Source: Loripinus fragilis
Taxonomy: Eukaryota > Mollusca > Bivalvia > Lucinida > Lucinidae
Reading direction: 5' to 3'
Length of the DNA stretch: 64,000 nucleotides
Assembly (NCBI GenBank): GCA_964019695.1
Contig: OZ026526.1
Coordinates: 14,174,754-14,238,753, forward strand
The notes beneath the pieces were generated by a model that was not told the DNA's origin, searched no databases, and was given only the letters and a program-made list of their open reading frames with translations. A program made the translations under genes and the position numbers. Of the stretch, positions 45,401 through 59,537 are shown piece by piece. How positions within the stretch are numbered: position 1 is the first letter of the stretch; each line of letters opens with the position of its first letter.

Positions 45401-48240
45401 GTTTTGACCCCTATCAGGTCCGGACAGAATGTGGGGCCTGATCTGGGTTCAAATTGTTTGAAAGGGTTATCAGAAGATGACAATGTCATGTTAAAGTTTA
45501 AATCAAAGTTAAAATACATTGGTTCAACTTCAACTTGTCATAACCTCTAAAGTGTCAAACAGTTTGGACCCCTATCAGGTCCAGACAGAATCTCGGGCCT
45601 GATCTGGGTCCAAATTGTTTGAAAGGATTATCAGCAGATGACAATGTCAGGTAAAAGTTTAACGCAAAGTTAAAATACATCTTTTCAATTTCAACTTGTC
45701 ATAACCTCTAAAGTAAAATAGTTTTAACCCCTATCAAGTGCGGGCAGAATGTCGGGCCTGATCTGGGTCAAAATTACTTGAAAGGGTTATCAGCAGATGA
45801 CAATAACATGTTAAGGTACAACTTCAATTTGTCATAACCTCTAAAGTGTCTAACAGTTTGGACCCCTATCAGGTTATGGACACAATGTCGGGCCTGATCT
45901 TGGTCCAAATTGTTTGAAATGGTTATCAGCAGATGCCAATGTCATGAAAAAGATTAACGCATTGTTGAAATACATCAGTTTGGGTCCAAATTGTTTGAAA
46001 GGGTTATCAGCAGATTACAATGTCAGGTAAAAGATTAACGCAAAGTTAAAATACATCGGTTCAACTTCAACTTTTCATAACCTCTAAAGTGTTTAACAGT
46101 TTGGACCCCTATCAGGTTGGGACAGAATGTCAGGCCTGATCTGGGTCTATATAATTTGAAAGGGTTATCAGCAGATGACAATGTCATGTAAAGGCTTAAT
46201 GCATAGTTAAAATAAATCAGTTCAACTTCAACTTTTCATAACCTCCAAAGTGTTTAACAGTTTGGTCCCCTATCTTGTCCAGACAGAATGTCGGGCCTGA
46301 TCTGGGTCCAAATTGTTTGAAAGGGTCATCAGCAGATGACAATGTCATGTTTAAGTTTAACGCAAAGTTAAAATACATTGGTTCAACTTCAACTTTTAAT
46401 AACCTCTAAAGTGTCAAACAGTTTTTACCCCTATCAGTTCCGGACAGAATGTGGGGCCTGATCTGGGTCCAAATTGTTTAAAAGGATAATTAGCAGATAA
46501 CAATGTCAGGTAAAAGTTTAACGCAAAGTTAAAATACATCTTTTCAATTTCAACTTGTCATAACCTCTAAAGTAAAATAGTTTTAACCCCTATCAAGTGC
46601 GGGCAGAATGTCGGGCCTGATCTGGGTCAAAATTACTTGAAAGGGTTATCAGCAGATGACAATAACATGTTAAGGTACAACTTCAATTTGTCATAACCTC
46701 TAAAGTGTCTAACAGTTTGGACTCCTATCTTGTCAGGACAGAATGTCGGGCCTGATCTGGGTCCAAATTGTTTGAAAGGGTTATCAGCAGATGCCAATGT
46801 CATGAAAAAGTTTAACGCATTGTTGAAATACATCAGTTTGGGTCCAAATTGTTTGAAAGGGTTATCAGCAGATTACAATGTCAAGTAAAAGATTAACGCA
46901 AAGTTAAAATACATCGGTTCAACTTCAACTTTTCATAACCTCTAAAGTGTTTAACAGTTTGGACCCCTATCAGGTTGGGACAGAATGTCAGGCCTGATCT
47001 GGGTCTATATTATTTGAAAGGGTTATCAGCAGATTACAATGTCAGGTAAAAGTTTAACGCAAAGATAAAATACATCGGTTCAACTTCAACTTTTCATAAC
47101 CTCTAAAGTGTTCAACAGTTTGGACCCCTATCAGGACCGGACAGAATGTCAGGCCTGATCTGGGTCTATATTGTTTGAAAGGGTTATCAGCAGATGACAA
47201 TGTCATTTAAAAGCTTAATGCATACTTAAAATACATCGGTTCAACTTCAACTTGTTATAACCTCTAAAGTGTCAAACAGTTTTGACCCCTATCAGGTCTG
47301 GACATAATGTCTGGCCTGATCTGGGTCCAAATTGTTTGAAAGGGTTATCAGCAGATGACAATGTCATGTCAAGGTTTAATGCAAAGTAAAATACATCTGT
47401 TCAATTTCAACTTGTCATAACATCTAAAGTGTCAAACAGTTTGGACCCAGATCAGGTCCAGACAGAATTGTGGGGCCTGATCTGGGTCCAAATTGTTTGA
47501 AACACTTATCTGCAGATGTCATCTGCTGACAAAGTCATGTAAAGGTTTCACGCAAAAATAAAACATTGGTTTAACTCCAACTAGTCATAACCTCTAAAGC
47601 GTCAAACTGTTTGGACCCCTATCAGGTCCAGACAGAATGTCAGGCCTGATCTGGGTCCAAATTGTTTAAAAGGTTTATCAGCAGATGACAATGTCATGTA
47701 AAAGTTTAACGCATAGTTAAAATACATCGATTTACTTTCAACTTGTCATAACCTCTAAAGTGTCAAACAGTTTATTCCTTATCAGGTCTGGACAGAATGT
47801 CGGGCCTGATCTGGGTCCAAATTGTTTGAAAGGGTTATCAGCAGATGACAATTCCATGTAAAGGTTTAACGCAAAGTTGAAATATACATCTGTTCAACTT
47901 CAACTTGTCATAACCTCCAAGTGTCAAACAGTTTGGACCCCTATCAGGTCTGGACAGAATGTTGGGCCTGATCTGGGTCCAAATTGTTTGAAACACTTAT
48001 CAGCAGATGTCACCTGCTGACAAAGTCATGTAAATGTTTATGGCAAAAATAAAACATTGGTTCAACTCAAACTTGTCATAGCCTCTAAAGTATCAAACAG
48101 TTTGGACCCCTATCAGGTCTGGACAGAATGTCGGGCCTGATCTGGGTCCAAATTGTTTGAAAGGGTTATCAGCAGATGACAACGTCATGTTAAAGTTTAA
48201 CGCAAAGTTAAAATACATCGGTTCAACCTCAACTTGTCAT
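42450..48240 (+). repeat. SatA, locus 2 forward arm, second part
   Basis: About 36 monomers. A higher-order repeat of 1879 bp is visible: the TTTGGTCCCCTATCTTGTCC variant occurs with its CATAACCTCC landmark at 43338, 44358, 45217 and 46237, that is, intervals of 1020, 859 and 1020 bp. The array ends in a monomer at CAACTTGTCAT next to the inverted spacer. Confidence 0.95.
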
Positions 48241-48919
48241 AGAGTCTGCGCATGGGCACATTTCTTGCTAGGACCCCCACTGCTTTAAAATGGGACATGC
48301 GCGGATCCAGATAGTTATTACAGAGAATATTAACAATTATACGCTCAAAATTTTTTTTAAACCTTTATATATATCGTAATTAAATAACTAAAAAAATACT
48401 TACTTAGATAAAACCTCCTTTAGGAAAAGATAAGTGTAGCTGTTCGCTAGACCATGTAGACAGCCAGTCAGATAATAAAATAGTTTTGCTGAAAACAGAT
48501 GTCCCAAATCATGGCAAATGTCAGGGAGATCAAAGAGCTTTCATAATAAAATTATAATGACAAATCAGAGGATTAAATGCTCGCTCAGTGGGGTACCAGT
48601 GGTTGTTTTGACAGGTGTCAAATCTTACGTAACTTATGCATCTGGTTTCTTACATGAAAGGATATGATGTGGAGAAACACACTAAAATGATCATTTGATC
48701 AACTTTTGTGTTACAAAAGGAATTTATGAAGGATATATCAATTAGGAATTTTACTATTACCTCTCTACTGCTTGGTGTTTTTGGATGTGTGTACTGTCTT
48801 TTATCTTCTAAAAGAAAGTAATACTTTCAGAGTGACTAAATTTGTGGCCGGATATTTTCCAAGCCTGATCTGATGAGGGGAGAATAAATCTTTTTAGTGA
48901 TATTTTGATATCAGCAGAT
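48241..48919 (-). other. Spacer between inverted SatA arms, locus 2 (inverted copy)
   Basis: 679 bp that are the reverse complement of 8564-9244 with very few differences. Flanked on the left by forward SatA and on the right by reverse SatA, as in locus 1. No gene recognised. Confidence 0.93.
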
Positions 48920-51900
48920 GACACTTTAGAGGTTATGACAAGTTGAAGTTGAACCGATGTATTTTAACTTTGTGTTAAACTTAAACATGACATTGTCATC
49001 TGCTAATAACAATTTTGAATCAGGCCCCACATTCTGTCCAGACCTGATAGGGGTCAAACCGTTTGACACTTTGGAGGTTATGACAAGTTGGAGTTGAACC
49101 AATGTTTTATTTTTGCGTTAAACCTTTACATGGCTTTGTCAGCATATGACATCTGGGGAAAAGTATTTCAAACAATTTGGACCCAGATCAGGCCCAACAT
49201 TCTCTACGGACTTGATCCGGGTCCAAACTGTTTGACACTTTAAAGGTTATGAAAAAATAAAATTGAACGGATGTATTTTAACTTTGCGTTAAATTTTAAC
49301 ATGACATTGTCATCTGCTGATAACCATTTCAAACAACTTGGTCCCAGATCAGGCCCGCATTCTGTCCAGACCTGATAGGGGTCAAACCGTTTGACACTTT
49401 AGAGGTTATGACAAGTTGAAGTTGAACCAATGTTTTATTTTTGTGTTAAACCTTTACATGGCTTTGTCAGCATATAGCATCTGCGGATAAGTGTTTCAAA
49501 CATTTTGGCCCCAGATCAGGCCCAACATTCTGTCCAAACCTGAAATGGGTGCAAACTGTTTGACACTTTAGAGGTTATGAAAAAATGAAATTGAACCGAT
49601 GTATCTTAACTTTGCGTTAAACTTTAAAATGACATTGTCATCTGCTGATAACACTTACAAACAATTTAGACCCAGATCAGGCCTGATATTCTGTCCAGAC
49701 CTGATTGGGGTCCAAACTGTTTGGCACTTTAGAGGTTATGACAAGTTGGAGTTGAACCAATGTTTTCTTTTTGTGTTAAACCTTTACATGGCTTTGTCAG
49801 CATATGACATCTGCGGATAAGTGTTTCAAAGAATTTGGACCCAGATCAGGCCAAACATTCTGTCCGAACCTGAAATGGGTGCAAACTGTTTGTCACTTTA
49901 AAGGTTATGAAAAAATGAAATTCAACCGATGTATTTTAACTTTGCTTTAAACCTTAACATGTTGTTATCATCTGCTGATAACCCTTTCAAGTAATTTGAA
50001 CCCAGATCAGGCCCGTCATTCTGCCCCGCCTGATAGGGGTCAAAACTATTTGACACTTTAGAGGTAATGTCAAGTTGAAATTGAACTGATGTATTTTAAC
50101 TTTGATTCAAATTTTAACATGACATTGTCATCTACTGATAACCATTTTAAACAATTCAGACCAAGATCTGGCCCGACATTCTGTCCGGACCTGATAGGGG
50201 TCCAAACTGTTAGACACTTTAGAGGTTATGAAAAGTTGTAGTTGAACCGATGTATTCTAACTTTGCGATAAATTTTTACATGACATTGTCATCTGCTGAT
50301 AACCCTTTCTAACAATTTGGACCCAGATCAGGCCCAACATCTGTCTGGACCTGATAGGTGTTAAGCTGTTTGACACTTTAGAGGTTATGACAAATTGAAG
50401 TTGAACCAACGTATTTTAACTTTGTGTTAAACTTAAACATGACATTGTCATCTGCTGATAACCATTTCAAACAATTTGGACCCCGATCAGGCCCGAGAAT
50501 CTGTCTGGACCTGATAGGGGTCCAAACTGTTTGACACTTTTAGAGGTTATGACAAGTTGAAGTTGAAGAGATGTATTAAAACTTTGATTTAAACTTTAAC
50601 ATGACATTCTCATCTGCTGATAACCCTTTCAAACAATTCGGATCCAGATCAGGCCTCACATTCTGTCCGGACCTGATAGGGGTCAAAACTGTTTGACACT
50701 TTAGAGGTTATTAAAAGTTGAAGTTGAACCAATGTATTTTAACTTTGCGTTAAACTTAAACATTACATTGTCATCTGCTGATAATCCTTTCAAACAATTT
50801 GGACCCAGATCAGGCCCGAGAATCTGACCGGACCTGATAGGGGTCCAAACTGTTTGGCACTTTAGAGGTTATGACAAGTTGAAATTGAACCAATGTATTT
50901 TAACTGCGTAAAACCTTAACATGACATTGTCATCTGCTGATAACCCTTTCAAACAATTTGGACCCAAATCAGGCCCAACATTCTGACCGGACCTGATAGG
51001 GGTCAAACTTTTTGACACTTTAGAGTTTATGACAAGTTGAAGTTGAAACGATTTCTTTTAAATATGCGTAAAGCTTATACATGACATTGTCATCTATTGA
51101 TAACCCTTTCAAACAATTAAGACCAAGATCAGGCCTGACATTCTGTCCTGACCTGATAGGGGTCCAAACTGTTAAACACTTTAGAGGTTATGAAAAGTTG
51201 AAGTTGAACCAATGTATTTTAACTTTGCGTTAAACTTTTACCTGACAATGTCATCTGCTGGTAACCCTTTCAAACAATTTGGATCCAAACTGATGTATTT
51301 CAACAATGCATTAAACTTTTTCATGACATTGTCATCTGCTGATAACCATTTCAAACAATTTGGACCCAGATCAGGCCCTATATTCTGTCCGGACCTGATA
51401 GGGGTCCAAACTGTTAGAAACTTTTGAGGTTATGACAAATTGAAGTTGAACCTTTACATGTTATTGTCATCTGCTGATAACCCTTTCAAGTAATTTGGAC
51501 CAAGATCAGGCTCGACATTCTGCCCGCACTTGATAGGGGTCAAAACTATTTTACTTTAGAGGTTATGACAAGTTAAATTGAACAGATATATTTTTACTTT
51601 GCCTTAAACGTTTACATGACATTGTCATCTGCTGATTACCATTTCAAACAATTTAGACCAAGATCAGGCATGACATTTTGTCCAGACCTGATAGGGGTCC
51701 AAACTGTCAAACACTTTAGAGGTTTATAAAGTTGAAGTTGAACTGATGTATTTTAACTTTGCGTTAAACTTTTACCTGACATTGTCATCTGCTGATAACC
51801 CTTTCAAACAATTTGGACCCAGATCAGGCCCAAGATTCTGTCTGGACCGGCTAGGGGTCCAAACTGTTTGGCACTTTAGAGGTTATGACAAGTTGAAGTT

Positions 51901-54900
51901 GAACCAATGTATTTTAATTTTGATTTAAACTAAAACATGACATTGTCATCTGCTGATAACCCTTTCAAACAATTTGGACCCAGATCAGGCCCTAAATTCT
52001 GTCTGGACAAGATAGGGGTCAAAACTGTTTAATCCTTTAGAGGTTATGACAAGTTGAAGTTGAACCAATGTATTTTAACTTTGCGTTAAACCTTTACATG
52101 ACATTGTCATCTGCTGATAACCTTTTCAAACAATTTGGACCCAGATCAGGCCCAACATTCTGTCCGGACCTGATAGGGGTCAAACTTCTTGACACTTTAG
52201 AGGTTATGACAAGTTGAAGCTAAAACAATTTATTTAAACTATGCGTTAAGCTTTTACATGACATTGCCATCTGCTGATAACCCTTTTAAACAATTTAGAC
52301 CCAGATCAGGCCTGACATTCTGTCCGGACCTGATATGGGTCCAAACTGTTTAACACTTTAGAGGTTATGAAAAGGTGAAGTTGAACTGATGTACTTTAAC
52401 TTTGCATTAAACTTTTACACGACATTGTCATCTGCTGATAAGCCTTTCAAACAATTTGGACCCAGATCAGGCACAACATTCTGTCTGGACCTGATAGGTG
52501 TTAAACTGTTTGACACTTTAGAGGTTATGACAAATTGAAGTTAAACCAATGTATTTTAACTTTGTGTTAGACTTAAACATGACATTGTCATCTGCTGATA
52601 ACCATTTCAAACAATTTGGACCCGATCAGGCCCGAGAATCTGACTGGACCTGATAGGGGTCCGAACTGTTTGACACTTTTAAAGGTTATGACAAGTTGAA
52701 GTTGAAGCGATGTATTAAAACTTTGATTTAAACTTTAACATGACATTGTCATCTGCTGATAACCCTTTCAAACAATTCGGATCCAGATCAGGCCCCACAT
52801 TCTGTCCAGACCTGATAGGGGTCAAAACTGTTTGACACTTAAGAGGTTATGAAAAGTTAAAGATGAACCAATGTATTTTAGCTTTGCATTAAACTTAAAT
52901 ATTACATTGTCATCTGCTGATAACCCTTTCAAACAATTTGGACCCAGATCAGGCCCGACATTCTGTCCGAACAAGATAGGGGTCCAAACTGTTTGACGCT
53001 TTAGAGGTTATGACAAGTTGAAATTGAACCAATGTATTTTAACTGCGTTAAACCTTAACATGACATTGTCATCTGCTGATAACCCTTTCAAACAATTTGG
53101 ACCCAAATCAGGCCCAAAATTCTGACCGGACCTGATAGGGGTCAAACTTTTTGACACTTTAGAGGTTATGACAAGTTGAAGTTGAAATGATTTCTTTAAA
53201 ATATGAGTAAAGCTTATACATGACATTGTTATCTGCTGATAACCCTTTCAAACAATTAAGACCAAGATCAGGCCTGACATTCTGTCCTGACCTGATAGGG
53301 GTCCAAACTGTTAAACACTTTAGAGGTTATGAAAAGTTGAAGTTGAACCAATGTATTTTAACTTTGCGTTAAACTTTTACCTGACAATGTCATCTGCTGG
53401 TAACCCTTTCAAACAATTTGGATCCAAACTGATGTATTTCAACAATGCATTAAACTTTTTCATGACATTGTCATCTGCTGATAACCATTTCAAACAATTT
53501 GGACCCAGATCAGGCCCTTAATTCTGTCCGGACCTGATAGGGGTCCAAACTGTTAGAAACTTTAGAGGTTATGACAAATTGAAGTTGAACCTTTACATGT
53601 TATTGTCATCTGCTGATAACCCTTTCAAGTAATTTGGACCAAGATCAGGCTCAACATTCTGCCCGCACTTGATAGGGGTCAAAACTATTTTACTTTAGAG
53701 GTTATGATAAGTTGAAATTGAACAGATGTATCTTTACTTTGTGTTAAATTTTAACATGACATTGTCATCTGCTGATTACCATTTCAAACAATTGAGACCA
53801 AGATCAGGCCTGACATTCTGTCCGGACCTGATAGGGGTCCAAACTGTCAAACACTTTAGAGGTTATGCAAAGTTGAAGTTGAACTGATGTATTTTAACTT
53901 TGCGTTAAACTTTTACCTGACATTGTCATCTGCTGATAACCCTTTCAAACAATTTGGACCCAGATCAGGCCCAAGATTCTGTCTGGACCAGTTAGGGGTC
54001 CAAACTGTTAGGCACTTTAGAGGTTATGACAAGTTGAAATTGCACCAATGTATTTTAACTTTGATTTAAACTTAAACATGACATTGTCATCTGCTGATAA
54101 CCCTTTCAAACAATTTGGACCCAGATCAGGCCCTAAATTCTGTCTGGACCTGATAGGGGTCAAAACTGTTTAACACTTTAGAGGTTATGACAAGTTGAAG
54201 TTGAACCAATGTATTTTAACTTTGCGTTAAACCTTTACATGACATTGTCATCTGCTGATAACCTTTTCAAACAATTTAGACCCAGATCAGGCCCAACATT
54301 CTGTCCGGACCTGATAGGGGTCAAACTTCTTGACACTTTAGAGGTTATGACAAGTTGAAGTTAAAACAATTTATTTTAACTATGCGTAAAGCTTTTACAT
54401 GACATTGTCATCTGCTGATAACCCTTTTAAACAATTTAGACCCAGATCAGGCCTGACATTCTGTTCACACCTGATATGGGTCCAAACTGTTAAACACTTT
54501 AGAGGTTATGAAAAGGTGAAGTTGAACCGATGTACTTTAACTTTGCATTAAACTTTTACACGACATTGTCATCTGCTGATAACCCTTTCAAACAATTTGG
54601 ACCCAAACTGATGTATTTCAACAATGCGTTAAACTTTTTCATGACAATGTCATCTGCTGATAACCCTTTCAAACAATTTGGTTCCAAACTGATGTATTTC
54701 AACAATGCTTTAAATTTTTTCATGACAATGTCATCTGCTGATAACCATTTCAAACAATTATGACCCAGATCAGGCTGGACATTCTGTCAGGACCTGATAG
54801 GGGTACAAATTGTTAGACACTTTAGAGGTTATGACAAATTGAAGCTGAACCTTAACATGTTATTGTCATCTGCTGATAACCCTTTCAAGTAATTTGGACT

Positions 54901-54911
54901 TTGATCAGGCC
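48920..54911 (-). repeat. SatA, locus 2 reverse arm
   Basis: About 37 monomers in reverse orientation. The part next to the spacer is the reverse complement of the end of the locus 1 forward arm, including the uninterrupted site of the 2.6-kb element near 49350-49380. A higher-order unit of about 2140 bp is seen (51212 against 53351; 51746 against 53887). The end matches 10595-10950 directly. Confidence 0.95.
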
Positions 54912-55508
54912 GGGTCCACGACAATTCGTCGAAAGACACTTCGTCGAATACGACATTTGGTCGAATTAGACAACTGGTCGAATGTAACGTTTGGTCGAAA
55001 TTGACAGTTGGTCGAATCTTATTTTTCGTCAAAATGTGTCTAAAATTTGTCTAGAACTGGTCGAAAATATCAAACATTTATCAAGAAAAAAACGGAAGTG
55101 AAACAACTTTATTTTGATTTAGGGTATACTCGATTTTCACAAAAATGCAAAACTTGGGCAGAGTCTAGTATCTTGTATTATAAATACGCGATCCCTCTGA
55201 GATAGTCCATGCCGAAAACATTTCAAGGTACATAAATTTGGCGATTCTTCTTGGTGAGAATACAAAAAACCAAAGGTAACAGCTGACTTATAACAACTCC
55301 GTGAATAGTGTATAACTGATAAAAGTGTTTAGGCGCAACACTGAAAGTTCCATCTCCTTACCAAACATCTGCGACATGGGTGTTGCAAATTTGCTTCAGT
55401 GTAGAGGATGATTACTCTTTCTGAACCCTCCTCGAATCGAATGTCACACAACAACCACTGGTCACCTTTGCTAGACTTCTACGAGGCTTCAGGAATAGTT
55501 AAATCTTT
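54912..55508 (-). mobile_element. Second copy of the Mutator-like element, truncated, LINE-free
   Basis: Same left TIR and left-side GATCAGGCC flank as at 10951. The 597 bp match 10951-12390 once the LINE and its duplication (843 bp) are removed, giving exactly equal lengths. It stops at TTAAATCTTT and runs into unrelated sequence, so the right TIR is lost. It includes part of the decayed minus-strand transposase (55176-55508). Confidence 0.9.
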
Positions 55509-55630
55509 GGGTGTGACTAAAACGCTGACTTTCACTGCAGAACTGCTGACTGTTGACCAAACCAAATGCTGACTTGAAGCTGACCAAAGTGACTAAAATG
55601 CTGACCAGAAACAGTGCTGACCAGACAAAA
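55509..55630 (+). mobile_element. Possible end of a further repeat-built TIR element
   Basis: It starts GGGTGTGACTAAAACGC and repeats GCTGAC- and GACTAAAA-type words about every 15-20 bp, like the subterminal parts of the two 9-bp-duplication elements. No inverse partner was found to the end of the window. Confidence 0.45.
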
Positions 55631-58039
55631 CACCTGGTCCCTAATCAGGTTTATTTGGTGATAATTGATGATAATATGTGATAATTGATAGTAATGTACA
55701 GATATCATAAGTCATTATACACTTGTTCAGATTTCCTGGTAATCTTCATAGGGTGGGAAAGTCTCATACATAGCACAATGCACCAAAGTTTTAGCTTGTT
55801 TATACTTGTGCCGGTTTGTCCTTGCGTATTAGTAGGCGAATCTGAGACACAATTGCCTTGAGGATTAATGTACTGGCGCAATGATTAGATATTGTAATTT
55901 TAATCTTCCTCCCTCAAGGTTCGAGACAGATACACGACTGTGTTCTGCGACCAGTATCTAACGTCTAATCAACGTCGGATCAACATTGGTATAACGCCGT
56001 GTCGCTTACATAGCTCAGTATGTTCTTTTCATAGTTATACACTACATGTATGTTAAAGTTTCAAGTCAATTAAAAGTGCTTTAAACATTATGAACACCAT
56101 CGCTTAGAGTGGAGAAATATATATTTTTATTTCAGAAACAATATTTGAAGCGCGTTATTAGATTCGATGCATAGGGCCTACTTATCAGACGCTATTAAGA
56201 TATTTTACGCTTGTAGAAACGATGCACGTTGTGCAGTGTATATGCAAAGTGGTTCTTTTTGTGTTTGAACATATTTATTGTAGAAGCTTTGTTGTGTGTG
56301 TGTGTGTGTTTTTTTTACTAACGATACATTTTAATTTGGAGTAAAGGGACAAACCCTCTAGATACCATTCTTCTTTTATACTGGAGAAGATAATGCATGG
56401 ACTTCCTTGCTAGAAATATATACAATACATTTGACTTTTTTGAGCAGATGTTTATTTTACTCATTTCTTATATTTCTTGAATGTGTAAATTAGCTTGCAA
56501 ATGCGCAAGCTTTCACAGATATAGCAATTATGTGTGCGTATAAACGCATATACTGATTGGTAATATAAAGAATGACGTTTATAAATTCATGTATCCTAAA
56601 TACGCCCAACAACTGCCATATTGGCTTAAATAGGTGCATGTTATGACCATGTAGATCTACTGCATATTGTCATAGTGCAGCTGATTTTGGCAGAAAATGC
56701 GAATCATGTAAATTCTGAACAGTCTGTACATCTGTTCGAATATAGAGATTTGCATGTACATAATACATTTACATTGCTTTGTACGTGCGAATAGCAAACG
56801 CTTATCTAGTTATACACATGTGTATAATCTTTATTTGGTGCAGCTAAATACAATACAATACAAATGCTTTACTTTTTATGCTTCTGTTTTTGTGCATAAC
56901 GAAGAATAATATGCGTATTTAAAACGGTAAAATGTTTCCATATTTAAAAGTAAAAGGCAAAATTTGATCAGCTTCTGCAAACATACTGCTTTGGAAGTTT
57001 AGCGCAGATTACTGCTCTCAGATGTACATTGATAATTTTATTTTAATGATGTGGTTGTACATCGGGTTTGGGCTTGTTTTTATGTTCACAACTGATCAAG
57101 AGTTGGTCACATTAATCGTCATGGGTGTGCACGATTAGATGCTAGTTTTGCGACCAAATAAAGCATTCAGGGTTGATACCTGGCTATGGTGCCTCTAAAT
57201 CGTTTTATTATGCATGTGAATAGGAAAAACAGTTCCCATTGATTCAATAAGAACTTGTTCTAATAGGTTTTAAACGGACATATAGCAGATAAAGAGCTAG
57301 TCCTATTTGTATCCCTGGGTGAAATTGTGACGATTTTAATATTATTTCAGTGTCAGAGTTTATACCAGACTGTAGTGCTTCTGAAGCATGCATGGTTGAT
57401 ACCATCTTGTCATACCAAGGGTTGCGATTCGCTATCTTAACATTTGTCGAAAGGTTGATACGACAAAACCTTCGCTGGTGAAGATGGGTTGATACCTGAC
57501 TAGAGGTGTATATTTTAAATAGTTTGAAGCACACAGGTTCAAAGATATTGTGTTAAATATTTGGGCACTTTAAAATGAATAAATACCCTTACTAAGGTGA
57601 TCACCATGTGTGTAAATTAAATTTGGCTTTCAGTTTTGCAGTGTAATGCTATATTGTCACTTATAATTCTCTGAACATATCATTTCAAGGCTCAAAATCC
57701 GTATTCTTTCGTTTTTTTTGTAAAGAACTGAAATCGAAACGTCTGGTAGCAAATTGTCTTGATGGGTCAATCCATTCCAAGTCGAAACTAGTACCAGTTT
57801 ATATGACCCGAATGAGTTTTTTTTATGCGCATTCTTATCAAGATTGAGCCTTCAAAGAAAGTTTATGAATACTTCATTAACTAGTTTATTTTTAGTTCGA
57901 TTTTCAATATTCACTTTCAGAAGTTAGTTCGATTTTCGTTTTTCAATTCTCGATATTCAATTTCAGAATTTAGTATGATTTTCCATTTTCGATATTCTAT
58001 TTTGATATTCGGACTTGAATTTTTTTTTTATATTATTAT
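55631..58039. other. Unassigned region
   Basis: AT-rich with no recognised gene. It holds a (GT)n tract at about 56292-56310 and four scattered GGTTGATAC words between 57170 and 57500. Confidence 0.4.
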
Positions 58040-58640
58040 ACTATTAGTCAAAACCCTACTCTGGCATTCGGAGTGTTACCGGATATCATGTTTTCAATAT
58101 CAAAAATCGTTTTGACATTGTATAGAAATGACCCTGTTTTGAATGCACAATTTCGAATATCAAAATATCATTTCGACATTCACATTTCGAATTTCGATAT
58201 TCTGACTGTCACTTTTTTTCATTTTATCATGGTCAAAAATCTTCTTTGGCATTTTGAATGTTACCGAATATCAGGTTCTCAATATCAAAACTCACTTTAA
58301 ATGCACGATCTTGAATATCAAAACGCTATTTCGATATTCGTATTTCAATTTTCAATATTAGGATTGTCACTGTTTTTCATGTTATTATGGTCAAAACCTT
58401 CTTTGGTATCCAGACCATTACCAATTATCAGATTTCCGATTTCAAAACTCACTTTTATGCACAATTTTGAATATCACAACACCATTTTGATATCCGTATT
58501 TCGATTTTCTATACTCGGACTGCCCCTGTTTTTCACGTTATTATGGTCAAAAACCTACTTTGGGATTCGTAACGAGCTGAATTTTAGGTTCATAATATCA
58601 AAACTCACTTTTATGAACTTTTTTATTATCAAAATGCTAT
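58040..58640 (+). repeat. Degenerate tandem repeat, ~150-185-bp unit
   Basis: About four units, each with a TTACCGAATATCAGG-like word (58076, 58262, 58420 and a weak fourth), CAATATCAAAACTCAC, and TTTTTCATGTTATTATGG with TCAAAACCTTC. The open frames through it come from the repeat and have no recognisable protein pattern. Confidence 0.8.
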
Positions 58641-59537
58641 TACAAACTGTGATAAAACAGAATACATGATTCCACAATATAGGGATCACACATGTTCTTT
58701 TATGCATTAACATATGCCGGGTCCCGATCACATGCGCTTGAATTTATGAAAATTTGCTACCTTGTCTGATGCTTAGGACCTTCTTTTTAATTTCATCCAA
58801 AAATTTCGAGAAAATAACAGCCGACGAAATAAATGAAAATTTTGACCAAAGTGATTCATAGAAAAAGCAAAGTAGTCTGACAGATTTCTATGTTCTCCCT
58901 TGTCATTTTTCTTATTCTCGAATTTAAAATTTTCTCAAATTTTTAAATCGTCGAACTTCCAACATTTTCAAGCATATTTCACGCGTTCCAAGCCCTAAAA
59001 TCACCCCAAAATCATAACTTCAATCCACTGTGGTCCCGAGGGAGCTGTATGAACACAATGCCCATAGGCTGAGTGTTCAAACATCTCTCTCTGGACCCGG
59101 CAAGAGTCAATGACATGAAACATACATGACTTTGTGTGATCGTTATTCTTGCATATTTTTCCTTTTTCCAACCAAATTCTCCCTGAACGCTGCTAAAACA
59201 TTATAATATCCATTTTCTTACACTAGATTTCTCTAAACAAAATGGCGTCAGCAGTAAAGTTTCGAACGTCATAACGTCGTCACAACGTCTTACGCGGTCT
59301 TTGCTGTACGCATATGTACCTGTAATAATACTTATCAGTCACCGGAAATATTAACTGAATTGTTTGAACATAACCTAATAAACGTTTCCTATCTCAAGAC
59401 ATGTTACCTTTATCAGGTCATGATGACGTTGCACTTTTTGAATGACGTCGCTGATGACGGTGAATCAACACAAAAATCAAAAATTACGTCATAATCGCTA
59501 GTTTGAGGACTGTTCAACAATGGGTCGACTAATAAAT
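58641..59537. other. Unassigned region
   Basis: No gene, RNA or repeat recognised. Confidence 0.35.

Noticed and set aside
57244..57534. Minus-strand open frame of 96 codons as a gene
   Set aside because: No recognisable domain, no splice context and composition like its non-coding surroundings.
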